From assembly GCF_021347895.1 (NCBI RefSeq), contig NC_067120.1:23235361-23299360 (forward strand): a stretch of DNA of 64,000 bases, written 5' to 3'. The stretch comes from Acanthochromis polyacanthus (taxonomy: Eukaryota; Chordata; Actinopteri; Pomacentridae). Both the position numbers and the translations under genes were made by a program. The first letter of the stretch is position 1. Each line of letters begins with the position of its first letter. The notes below the pieces were generated by a model. It was not told the DNA's origin, searched no databases, and saw only the letters and a program-made list of their open reading frames with translations. Shown one piece after another: positions 21,661 to 32,237 of the stretch.

Positions 21661-21872
21661 TTTTACACAAGCCAACTAGGCGGCCGCGTAGGGCGGCAAA
21701 CTCAAGGGGGCGGCATGATGAAGGGGGGAAAAAAAATCATTAAATACAATTCCCTTCATAAGCACGCAGCTGAGAAAGCATCCATTGACACTCTGATGGT
21801 GTTACGTTACATAACAAATGGCGCCCTCCTGAGGTCAAGACTCAGAGGTGCGCCCTCTGCTCTCTGACTGAC

Positions 21873-21930
21873 GAGACCGTCTTGCTGCAAGGCAAAAGTG
21901 CTAACCACTACGTCACTGTGCAACCCCTAA
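21873..21930 (-). repeat. 5' head of a SINE
   Basis: On the minus strand GTTGCACAGTGACGTAGTGG and then TTAGCAC...GCCTTGCAGCAAGA match the head of the SINEs at 46403-46770 and 57112-58130. The body is absent. Confidence 0.6.
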
Positions 21931-22032
21931 CCTGCTGAATATTTTGCAGCTCTGAATCTTTGGCCCAAGGACAATAGGTTCTTTGGGTTGAATGGGTTGT
22001 AAAGTGGCCTCTTGAAATGGTCTTGTTCTGCC

Positions 22033-22255
22033 TTAATCAGATAGAAATTTGGGTTGTTTGGAGGCTATGTTAAAACCTTTGCGCTCTTTGCTGTATTCCT
22101 CGAGCTGGTCCTGACCAGTTTTAGCAGTGTAGCAAGGTAACATCATCAAGCTTGTGTTGCCGTTCACATGGAGGTTGTGTGGCTGGTCTGCAAGAATGTT
22201 TAGGTAGGTGGTACATGTCAAAGTGACATCCACATGAATGCCAGGAGCCAAGCTT
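22033..22255 (-). pseudogene. Tc1-like transposase relic
   Basis: The minus strand reads IHVDVTLTCTTYLNILADQ and then DQLEEYSKERKGFNI, remnants of the catalytic region of a second Tc1-like family (compare the relic at 49505-49860). It is short, with internal losses; the name rests on these two partly preserved motifs. Confidence 0.45.
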
Positions 22256-22804
22256 TACCAGCAGAACATTTCATTAAGTGGTTTTAATGATGTTGCTATT
22301 TGGTGCATATATTGCATTATTACTGATCATAATGTATTTTTACTGTGTTCTGTATAAAACTCATTTGATCACAAATTAAACATGTTTTTATTTTTAAATG
22401 ACCTCTATTTTTAATCAGAAATTTTGGTTTTGAATGAAATTATTTTTTTCATTTCAACAAGTTTATTTTTGTAAATTGTAGTTGCATGTTTTTTGTTTGT
22501 TTGTTTCTTTTTCTTAACATGAATATTGCTGGTATATATTTCAGTCTTGAATTTTTTTTTTGGAATGTTAGTTTTTAATTATTCAATTTAAGTTTGGTAT
22601 AATCATGTTTTGTCTTTTGAAGTGTTTTAGATTTTGCCTCAGATTTTCTACAATTAGGTTCAACTTGGTTTTTACCACAAATTTCTGCATTTTACCACAC
22701 TTGGGGCTGTTCTTCTTTTGTTTGTTTGTTTGTTTGGATTTGTGTGTTTTTTTCAAAATTACAAAGTAGTCATCCTTTAATGCAAATGTGAATATTTTAC
22801 ATAC
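22256..22804. other. AT-rich slc23 intron
   Basis: T-rich low-complexity DNA with TTTG repeats near 22490 and 22718; no feature recognised. Confidence 0.45.
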
Positions 22805-22988
22805 CTCACGCATTCGTGACATCCAGATCTCATCAGAATTTTCCATTTGCAGTGGGCTGGTGCCATTTTGCAACTGCATTGACAGCATGACAGGTGAATT
22901 TGGAGCTGGACACCGCCATTTGGGCAGAGCAAGAATGGCCAAGGTTGGAGTGATGAAACTGAAGGTCCCACCCTGGAGGATCGGTAAC
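22805..22988 (-). CDS. SLC23 family transporter, exon (third of five seen)
   Basis: Acceptor cttgcag and donor gtatgt bound 184 bp (one base plus 61 codons). The first G completes AG from exon 26470-26627 to make Arg, giving LGTRLPILQGGTFSFITPTL. A loop follows with NGTSPLQ, a potential N-glycosylation site in the extracellular position expected for this family, ending RMRE. LPILQGGTF is closer to how I remember the SNBT1/slc23a4-type nucleobase carriers than to the ascorbate carriers SLC23A1/2 (LPLFQASAF), but this is from memory. Confidence 0.92.
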
Positions 22989-23566
22989 CTGCAAGTCAGT
23001 AAGGTAATGGGGTTAAAGGTGTGAAGTAACTGGATCAAAATATGTCAGACTAGGGTGACCTGGATCTGCTCAACACAAGCCAGAATAGAAGGAATTTTAA
23101 TGAGCAGGTTGCTTTTCTCAGTGTCCGGGAGATCAGTCAGGAAGCACAACTGTATTAGCACAAGTGTTTTTTGGTTGAACTAACACAAACTTCTTTAGAA
23201 TCCTTTATGACTCTCAACTGAACCAGCAAGAACTGTAAAAATGGGGGAGACAGGGAGTAGATGAGTTACAAACTGCATAATCATCATGTAATTTGATCAA
23301 CAGCACAAATTTAAAACAGTCCCAGGTCATCCTCTTCCAGAGGTTTATGTTCAAAATTTACAAATCATTGGCTGGACCAGTCATTTCCAGCTTCTTTTTC
23401 TCCTTGCAACTCTTTAAAACAACCTTTTAGACTGAGAACAATTGTCACCTTTTCCCTTTAGCAATTTCCACACTTCTGCTTATAAGGGCTTCATTAAAAC
23501 TTGTGGTTGTGCATGTTTGCTTAAACTTCAATCCAAATAATCTTTTACAGTGCTTTGCAGGATGCA
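22989..23566. other. slc23 intron, no feature recognised
   Basis: No repeat family or gene recognised. Confidence 0.4.
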
Positions 23567-23795
23567 CACTACCAGTCAGAAGTTTGGACACACCTTCTCA
23601 TTCAGTGGTTTTTATTTGATTATTTTACACATTGTAAATTAATACTGAAGACATTAAAATGATAAAAGAATACATATGGAATTATGTTGTAAATAAAAAG
23701 TGTTAATCTTCAGTTTAAATCTACAATGTAGAAAATAATACAAATAAATAAAAGCATTGAATGAGAAGGTTTGTCCAGACTTTTGACTGATAGTG
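23567..23795. mobile_element. Tc1-derived MITE (CACTACCAGTCAGAAGTTTG type)
   Basis: The left end CACTACCAGTCAGAAGTTTG and right end CAGACTTTTGACTGATAGTG are inverted, with TA after the right end. The ends match those of the Tc1 family whose transposase relics lie at 39979-40915 and 55466-56460, so it is probably an internal-deletion derivative. Confidence 0.75.
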
Positions 23796-23797
23796 TA

Positions 23798-25211
23798 ATC
23801 TGGACTGTGTATGTGCAGTATGCATTATTATCTTTGCCTTTGTTGATTCGCAGCTTGCATTTTTCTATGCACTTCCGTCTGTGTGTCTTTGTGTGGCTTC
23901 TCTTGTATTGTCTTGTTTCACAAAAATGAAAACCACAGTTTGAAAGGGGAAATAAGAAATAAAGATGGACTTCCTTATTACTCAATGTCAGAGTGTTTGT
24001 TGGGATCTTACTTGTGTCCCTTTAAGCTTTTGCCAAACTATGTGGGTGGAAAACTCAAACAAAAGCATTAGCTATTTGCTCAGGCTTACTGTTACAGCAG
24101 TGAAGAAGAATGTGTATGTGGAGCCCTGTAGTGTATTGTACAGTGGTGCTGTGTTTCACATAAACAGTTTTTTTAAGAACAAGATTAATGCAGTAGTTTC
24201 AATGGGATTATTGTAATCAAAGTGTCAAATGGCTACCGAGATTTCACAACTCAATCATAAAAGTAAAGCCGCAAATTAAGCCATGTAAACTTTGGAGAAC
24301 TTACGGTTCATAACTTATTCTGAAAGGGAAAGTCTCTTATCCACTTAGTGTGACGCAGAGCCTGACAGCAGACTGACTCACAGTTTAAATCCATGTGAAC
24401 AATCAAAGGGGTTGTTACTTCAGGCAGTTTCAAAAAAGCTCAGTTCTGTTCTGTCAAGACATGAAATTTGTGAAACCATCACAGGACCACTCCAAAGAAA
24501 CGATGCATGTAGGAGGACAGAGGTATGCTGTCACATAATCCTCAATAAATTAGAAGTAATGATTTGTCTTTATTGGTGATGTCAAACATTCAGAGCAAAG
24601 GTGAAAAGATTAATCTACCAGAGTATAAAGGAAACCTTTTTAAGTGCAGTCCCTCATTTTGCACCTGCTGGAATCTTACAGACCATCTCCAGTAAAAAAC
24701 AAGCTGTCTGACCTTGTCAACCTTTCCACACATGGAAAGGTTCACAATGAGGACCCTAACCTTGTCAGCTTCCTCAGAATCAGTTTGCGGTTCTGATATG
24801 TATGTCTGAATTAGTGCACTTTAGTATTGTGGAGCACAGAGTAATTTTACAGTGTTTGAGCAGAGCTGGTGTGCTCCGGCTATAATGAATGGGAGAGGTG
24901 AGTGGAGGTTTCTTAGATCTGGAACATCTAGAAGATGCAATAGTGTAGAGGTACATTCAAGCCATTTTAAGCTAGGTTAATGTCACGGGACACATTTATA
25001 CACTGAGAAGAATTTTTAGTTTTATGACCCATATTGGTCACTTGGGTGCTACATAGCACCTGGACCAAATTCTTACTTGCGATTAAAGCTTGGGGGCTCC
25101 CTAGTTTGGGCATAGGAGCTTCAGGAAGAAGGTAGAAGTGAATGTCTTTATTTACAACTTCATCAAACACAAAACAACCTACGAATCAAATACTATAAAT
25201 TATCAAAGCTA
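23798..25211. other. slc23 intron, no feature recognised
   Basis: No domain or repeat family recognised in about 1.4 kb. Confidence 0.4.
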
Positions 25212-25859
25212 TACCACCTGTGTGAAAAAGTATTTTTTTCACACAGGTGGTATAGGTTTTCAACAATTGCCTCCCTGAACCTAAGAACTGGTTGGTCCCT
25301 TGGCAGCAACAACTGCAGTTAAATGTTTGTTACAGCTTGTGATCAGACTTTTACATCACCATTGAGGAATTTTGGCCCATTCCTCTCTGCACAGTAGTTT
25401 TAACTTGGTCATATTAGATGGTTTTCGATCATGAACTGACTTTTTAAGGTCTTGCTACAGCGTCTCGGTTAGATTGAAGTCCAGACTTGACTGGGCCACT
25501 CCAAAACATTAACTTAGTTCTTTTTGAGCCACTCAGAGGTGGACTTGCTTTTGAGTTTTGATCATTGTCAAGCTGCATAAATCATTTGCTTGGAGCTTTA
25601 GGTCATGAACTGTTCATGGATAATCTCCAGGAGGATTTTCTGTTAAAGGGTAGAATTGATGGCTCCATCAATGATGACAAGTCGTCCAGGTCATCAAACC
25701 ATCACACTACCACCACCATGTTTCACTGCTGGTATCATGTTCTTCTTATGGAATGCAGTACTAGCTTTACACCAGATGTAACGGACCCATGTTTTCCAAA
25801 AAGTTCCACCTGTGACTCATCAGTCCACAGGATGTTATCCCACAAGTCTTGGAGCTCAT

Positions 25860-25900
<41 letters not shown>

Positions 25901-26235
25901 CAAATGCAGGATAAACAGGATAAACCTTTATGTTGTTTTTGGTCACTAATGGTTTGCCTCTTGCAACTCTCTCATGTTGCCATTTTGGTCCAGTGTCTTC
26001 CTTATTGTGGAATCAGTTAGACCGACCTTAACCTTAACATGTTTTCTCCACTTGTGGATAATGTCTGTCACTGTAGTTCTCTGGAGTCCCAGAGCCTTAG
26101 CAATGGCTTTGTAGCCCTCCAGACTGATAAATGTCAATGACTGTGTTTTGTTTCTCTTCTTGAATCTCTTTAAAACGTGGCATCATGTGCTGCTTGTTGA
26201 GACCCTTTAGCTACTTCACAGCACCAAACAGGTTG
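25212..26235 (-). pseudogene. Tc1-like transposon relic
   Basis: The minus strand keeps the helix-turn-helix (GYKAIAKALGLQRTTVTDI at about 26055-26115) and then degenerate DDE-region text interrupted by many stops and an (AT)n expansion at 25861-25898. The left edge is a near-perfect hairpin: taccacctgtgtgaaaaa and its complement at 25214-25255. The family differs from A, B and the 1181-3632 element. Confidence 0.7.
25861..25898. repeat. (AT)n microsatellite
   Basis: About 18 AT units inside the Tc1 relic. Confidence 0.95.
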
Positions 26236-26469
26236 TATTTAGTGATGTTTAGGCTCAACAAGCTTAGCAGGAATCATACATGGGTGTGGCTGGTGAAACC
26301 TTGAACCGAACTGCCAAATGAATTTGGTCATTTGGTAGATTGATAGATAGGGCAAGATGGGCTGAACAGCATTTTTCCTTCAAAAAATTAAGTGTTGCGT
26401 GCATGCGTGTGTGCATGCATGTGTGTCTGTCTGGTTTGCTGGCGCTGTAAAGCAGTAAAGGGGTGTTAC

Positions 26470-26627
26470 CTGGTTCCCAGAGTCGTCTGCAGCAATGTAC
26501 ATAATCCTGACACAAAGAATATAGTGGAGATGAGCTGGCTTTTGGCAACGTTGTTGTCCTTTATGCAAAGTGGTTCAGCCAGGATCAGTGGGACTGCAAT
26601 GATGCCACCAAAAGCAAGGATGTAGTG
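26470..26627 (-). CDS. SLC23 family transporter, exon (second of five seen)
   Basis: Acceptor atttcccacag and donor gtaaca bound 158 bp (52 codons plus AG). It begins HYILAFGGIIAVPLILAE and ends LISTIFFVSGLCTLLQTTLG. The His that opens it pairs with the Gln that closes exon 47374-47529 to rebuild the conserved Gln-His of transmembrane segment 1, a substrate-binding signature in this family. The intron before it (to 47373) is 20.7 kb and full of transposons. Confidence 0.92.
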
Positions 26628-27882
26628 CTGTGGGAAATGGATAAATAGAGTCAGTCTTTGGAAGGGAGAACACATTTTTCTTTTAACCAAAATAATCTAA
26701 GCTCCTAGGAATATTCTGAACCCATGTATGTATTTGTTTTAATATGTTTATGTGTCTCTTAAAAATTCAGACATTTACCTGCCATTGCAATGAATGATGG
26801 AAAAGTCACACTCTAAAATATATCGAGATAAATTACTAACTAAAAATGATGCAGTGTCTTTTAGAAAATACAAAATAGTAAAAGTAAAGTCACGCCATCA
26901 TTGCTGTTTTGAACAATCCAGGATGGAATCCCAAAAAAAATGTTTTTTGGCAGTCAAAGTGAACAGTAGTAAAAAGAATGCATGGCCTTTTCACATTATT
27001 TTTTTCATCAGTTAAAATTCATTTTAAAATAATTGCAATGAAAAGCAAATCCATTATTTTTCATACAAAGCAGGATGTAATGTCAAAACTAAGTTGGAGA
27101 CAGCACAGAAATTCAATATAATTTCAAACCAGAGTACACTTTAAGGCACAAAGCAACAACTTGTATCATCACAAAAGGTAAGTTCTGCTGTTTACTGTGA
27201 TATGTCTACATTTTAAAACAATAGGGTCTTGATCACTTATTTAGCAGGAGTGTGAAAATGTAAGAAGAAATTATTACAGCTTTTATTTTGCAGAGGTTTG
27301 ATTTGCTTAAAAGAGATGATCACTTCAGCATGCAGTCTTGAAACCTTTGGCTACATAGAAATGATATTGTTATTTGCATTACCATAGATATGATTTCAGC
27401 ATATCATATCTAATGTATGCAATGATAGATATCAACATATCTAAGCGATTATGAGTTTATGAATAATTCAAACCAGAGTGATGGTGTGGAGATGGATGCA
27501 GAACTGTACTCAGGTGGTGACTATGATTAAATGTGATGGAAATTTAAAACAATTTTTCAGACATCTTGGTTGAGAGTCTTGGAAAGATCAAGTCATGCAG
27601 TTATATTCGATACGTGCTACGTCTTACTGCATTAAATACTTAAATAGAATTTCAGCTGAGAAGAAGGGATGGTAACCTGAAAGGAAGTGCAAGAAGTGCC
27701 TCTGCCGAGCTGTTTGTTTATTTGCAGTTTTGAACTTCTAGTTTTTCTTTGTCATAAGTACGAGTTAAATTTGGCTTCAGAAGATTTTTTTCAGTTCGAC
27801 CAGAAAGACTGTAACTGAGCCTTTAACTAAAAAGAAATCCTAGTTCAACTGCTACACTTTAAGAATTGTTTAAGCTAATATA
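26628..27882. other. slc23 intron, no feature recognised
   Basis: AT-rich; no repeat family or gene recognised. Confidence 0.4.
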
Positions 27883-28150
27883 CACTACTGTTCAAATTTT
27901 GGGGTCACCCAAAATCACTTTTATTCATGTGCTAGCATAATTGCACAAGGGTCTTCTTATCATCAATTAGTCTTTCAACACCATTAGCTAACACAATGTA
28001 CATGAAGACAGGAGTGATGGGTGTCAGAAATGGGCCTCTGTACTCCGAGATATTCCATTAAAAATCAGCTGTTTGCAGCTAGAATAGTCATTTACCACAT
28101 TAACAATGTCTAAGCTGAATTTCTGATTCACTTAATGTTATCTTCAGGTG
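27883..28150. mobile_element. MITE family A, copy 3, truncated
   Basis: The CACTACTGTTCAAATTTTGG end follows TA at 27881-27882. It is inverted relative to the copy at 7609 and stops about 90 bp short of the other end. Confidence 0.75.
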
Positions 28151-29135
28151 TTCAACTTGAAGGCCATCAGCTAAGAATTTAGATTGGAGTATATTTGTAT
28201 TGTATGACATGAATTAATCATTATCATACGTTCATCAGTATCATAGCTATAGTGTCACATAATGCTATATCCACAACAATACCTTCCAAAACTTTATGTC
28301 ATGAAATAAATGACCCTCAGTTTCAGAAACAGACACCACAGTGTAGCAACAACAGTTCCATCACTGGTTCTGCAGGACAACAGACTGTATATAAAAGATA
28401 GGTGAATTGACTGAAAAGTCATCCATTGGTTTGTGGACGACCATTCTGAGGTCTCAACTTTGGTCATCACCATCTTGCTCTTGATGCTGAAACCAGACCA
28501 GATGTGTACACATCATTAGCAGCTCCCCCAGCAACCACTATAGATTTGTGTGTACAGTTGTTGGCTAAAATAGCTTGTTGGAAAAAAACAAAACAAAACA
28601 AAGGATGTGAGAAACATGGATGAAATGAGAAACAAAGGACTCACAAAGAATGCTCATGTACAGAGCCCTGAATTCTTTCCTCCACCCATGACCATCTGTA
28701 CACAGTGGCCTGTATGAGCTACACCAAGATAATTTTCCACATCTCAAACTTCTTGGGCTCAAACTGAAGCATAAACATCCCACACGCTCTGTTCATGTAT
28801 GTGCAGAGGTGGTGCTGGTGGGAATTGCCGCTGAATTTGAACAAAGTAGGAAAAAAAAGATTGAAGGCAGTTGTTGATAGACCTCTAAATATTTATGGAG
28901 GTATTTTCAAACCTGTCACTCCCATAATCCAAACAGAGTTGTCTAAGGTCAGTTGAATGACACACAAAACAGCAAGGAGGTTTCCTTACAAAAGGTGGTC
29001 TGCTGTGGTAGCCCCATGTCATCTCCAGTAAATGTATTCATCTGAGATTCACAGGAGGCCCTCATTACAGCTAAGCTGTGTAAACCTCACTGTGTTTAGA
29101 CTTTGCACATGGAAAGTGAAAACTTACTGAGTGAA

Positions 29136-29200
<65 letters not shown>

Positions 29201-31169
29201 CATATTCGAGAAGGCAACAGTCAGAGCTACCACAATGACCACAATGAGCCACTGTATCATGAACACATGCTCATTAAAGTCTAAAGTCCACTAGCCTCAA
29301 AGATTTTCTTAATGTGGGAATATGGCCTTTTATTTACTTTGATTTTCTTTATTTGCATGATTATTTTTGTGTGGTTTCCTTATATTTTGTTGTGAAATTA
29401 TTTGCTTGATTTCTGTGTTGGTTTGTCAAATTGCATGTTTTGTTGTGTTGCTTTTCTTTGTATATTCTTTTTTGTTTCTGGATGGGTTCAGGTCACGCCC
29501 ACTACCTGCCGGTGTGAACAGGTGTTGTGCTGTAGAAAGCACCCCTGCCGGGAAATGCACCCCCTCGCGGGAGCGCGCACTCACCACTCATCTGTAGGGG
29601 AAGTGAAGCGCTATCGCAGACAAACGCAGGGGAGAATACTATTTTACGATTTAATTATTTGTTAAGGAGATTAGGAGAGAAGAACATCGGTTGCTTACAG
29701 TCTCTAAAGCTCCTCTAAAGAGTGTAAATAACATATGTTCTTTTCAACTCAGAATCGGATAAAAGTCGGATAATAATGAACGCAAACTAACACCTTATAG
29801 TATGTTCTTTGAAAATATAACCCAGACATAATTACAAAATGAATTAAATTGATTTAAGGAGCAAGTTTAATTCATTGGACTTGTGTTTCACAAGGCTAAA
29901 TACGTATAATCAAGCTTTCACTGCAATATGTTGGTACAAAAGTATGCACGTTTAATTGGATTGACCTGTAGCCTATACAACCTACATGCAAGATATTCAG
30001 TATATTCAATACAAAGCATTAGATGCTGGGGCCATCAGAAAAACAAATTGGGGGGGGGGTGTTTCACCCTGCCGTGAAAAGCACCCCCCTGCTAACTTTT
30101 AAGAGGAAGGTGCCACACGCATGAAACTGACTCCACATCAGCATCAATCCTTTGAATAAAGCTACTCTGAATAAGTATTTGATGTTTGAAGAAACACACC
30201 ACATTCATGAAACCATAACTTGTCAATATTAGTTTGTGTGTGTTGTTTTTCAAAATTGTACGCTGAATTTCATTTGCATCTTTGCAAATGAAATAAGATA
30301 ATAAAGGATAAGATAAGATTAGATATTCCTTTTTTAGTCCCACAAGGGGAAATTCTGATTTACAGCAGCAAAAGGTAGCCTATCTTAGAGCAGGCCATAG
30401 GCGACAGAAAATACAATAGAATTATAGTACAAATAAAACATATATTGCAGGAGCACAAATAAATACATAATGTGGAATATGCGAAATATTAAAAAGTATT
30501 TACAAACAGTTATGTACAGGTTGGGTATTACAGACTTGGTGTGGGGGTGGAAATATACACCTATACACACAAACACACACATAAATATATACAAAATACA
30601 TATGAAATCACATAACCTACAATGTATCATAAATTAACAAAAACAATAAATAACAGTATACCTGATTTTTAAAAAGTTAAAACCATACTTTCAGTATTTT
30701 TTTTCAAAGTCTAAATGTTCATTTTCTCTGAACACCAAACAGAACCACTCATTTACAGTTGTGAACTTTTATGATCTCAAATGAGATTTAAGTGTATTTA
30801 TAAATACCTGTGTACTTTCAGTACAACAAAGATAGTGAAGCAGATTATTCCAAGTAGCCTACATATTAACTGCCTTGGCCCCTTTATTTAGTGTAACAAT
30901 TTTACTTTATATTACATAATTACAAAGTAATGTGATCAGTCAATATATTATAATGTAGCCAAAATGGGTCAAGTCATTTTATCATTATTTATATTTATTT
31001 CAAGAGCATGATGTGATGCTAAATACACATTAAAGCCTATTTTACGCCAGTTACGCAAATTACGCTACTCCAATGAGATGGCACACTTTTGGGAATACCT
31101 ATAGGCTAAAGATCTGGAAATCAACAGCTTCCTGTAGCATAACAAGTAGGCCCTAACAGCTGAAAGCAA
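28151..31169. other. slc23 intron with scattered repeats
   Basis: A (TA)n run lies at 29140-29196. A motif CACCC(C)TGCCG.GAAA.GCACCCCC occurs twice in the same orientation (29536-29565 and 30066-30091) and may mark the ends of an unidentified element. At 30295-30400 the text 'ttagtcccacaaggggaaattctg' resembles a common fish retroposon tail. No gene recognised. Confidence 0.4.
29140..29196. repeat. (TA)n microsatellite
   Basis: About 28 uninterrupted TA units; the repeated IY open frame is an artefact of it. Confidence 0.95.
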
Positions 31170-31573
31170 TATGGATCCAGTATTGTTTACAACTATTTTG
31201 GATTACAAAATCGAAGGCAGATATCCTGATAATACAACAAAGACAGAAAAAAATGAAATTTGACGGAAGGCCTCAAAATTTGTTCTCGAAGGTGAGTAAT
31301 GCATGTGTAGTTCAACTATGGACATTACGCACTTACGCTGATTTTGATTGTACGTCTCCGACTCAGTTTATTTTATTTTTTTTAACGTTAATGCATGTTG
31401 CAATTTATTTTCTAGATGGAGCACTGTAGTGGTAAGAGGCACAGAGGAGGCTGATGCCATTTTTAAGGACTTTCATGCCAGCGCTACAGGTGCTCACACT
31501 GGCCAAAAAAACCCGAGATGCGATTTCAAAAAGGTTTTTCTGGCCTGGGATGGCAGCTGACATAGATAAATGG
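31170..31573 (+). pseudogene. Integrase-type zinc-finger gene relic, two exons
   Basis: Exon 1 (about 31170-31303) reads MDPVLFTTILDYKIEGRYPD and, after a TGA, RKASKFVLE, ending at a gtgagt donor. After an intron ending in ctag, exon 2 (31416-31572) reads VVRGTEEADAIFKDFHASAT, then, after a frameshift in an A-run near 31507, TRDAISKRFFWPGMAADIDK and WV, ending at gtaagt. This is the H2C2 finger that precedes integrase cores, here with introns, as in Ginger transposons or integrase-derived host genes of the KRBA2 type. The following core is not found nearby. Stop and frameshift make it a relic. Confidence 0.5.
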
Positions 31574-32237
31574 GTAAGTAAGTGCAAGTTCACTGCAACT
31601 GAAGAAAAAATAAGCACATTGGTATTTATTTATTTTCAGCACAGTACTCATGAAGGTGTATGCATGTATATGTGAGTCATTCCTACTATTCGGTGCCATT
31701 TCAGCTTACTAACTTTCCTTAAAAAAATTACATATATCTGTAATTTTATGGTTCATCTGAGGGAGGGCCTGTGAAACTATAACTAACTATAAGAGACTAT
31801 AAGAAAATTATAATAACAACTATAAGGAAACTATAAGAAAAATAGCTTGGTCCAGCTCAGGATGTAATGATTTAATAATTTATACAATTTTTTTGCATGT
31901 GGCATAGGCCAAATGTTCCCCCTGTTACCGGTCATTCTTACATAAAAACATGCGAGTTATGAATGCACAGTCAGTGTAACATTTACATTTTCAAAGAGCT
32001 AAAATGTTCCTTTCTATGCCCTGCAAAGGCATTTCACAAACCATAAATAAACAAGTAATATTCTTAAAAAGACAGGTTCTATTTCATGGCATAATGTAAT
32101 TTAAACACATTTCTTTTACAATAAAAAAAAATCTGTTGGTTTTATCCCAAATTTTAAGTTATTCAATTTTCCTCTTATGTCTTTGTAAGTTACTATAACA
32201 ACATACATATTATTTGTAAAAATTACTTTACTTTAAA
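31574..32237. other. Spacer, no feature recognised
   Basis: AT-rich; no coding or repeat signal recognised. Confidence 0.4.
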
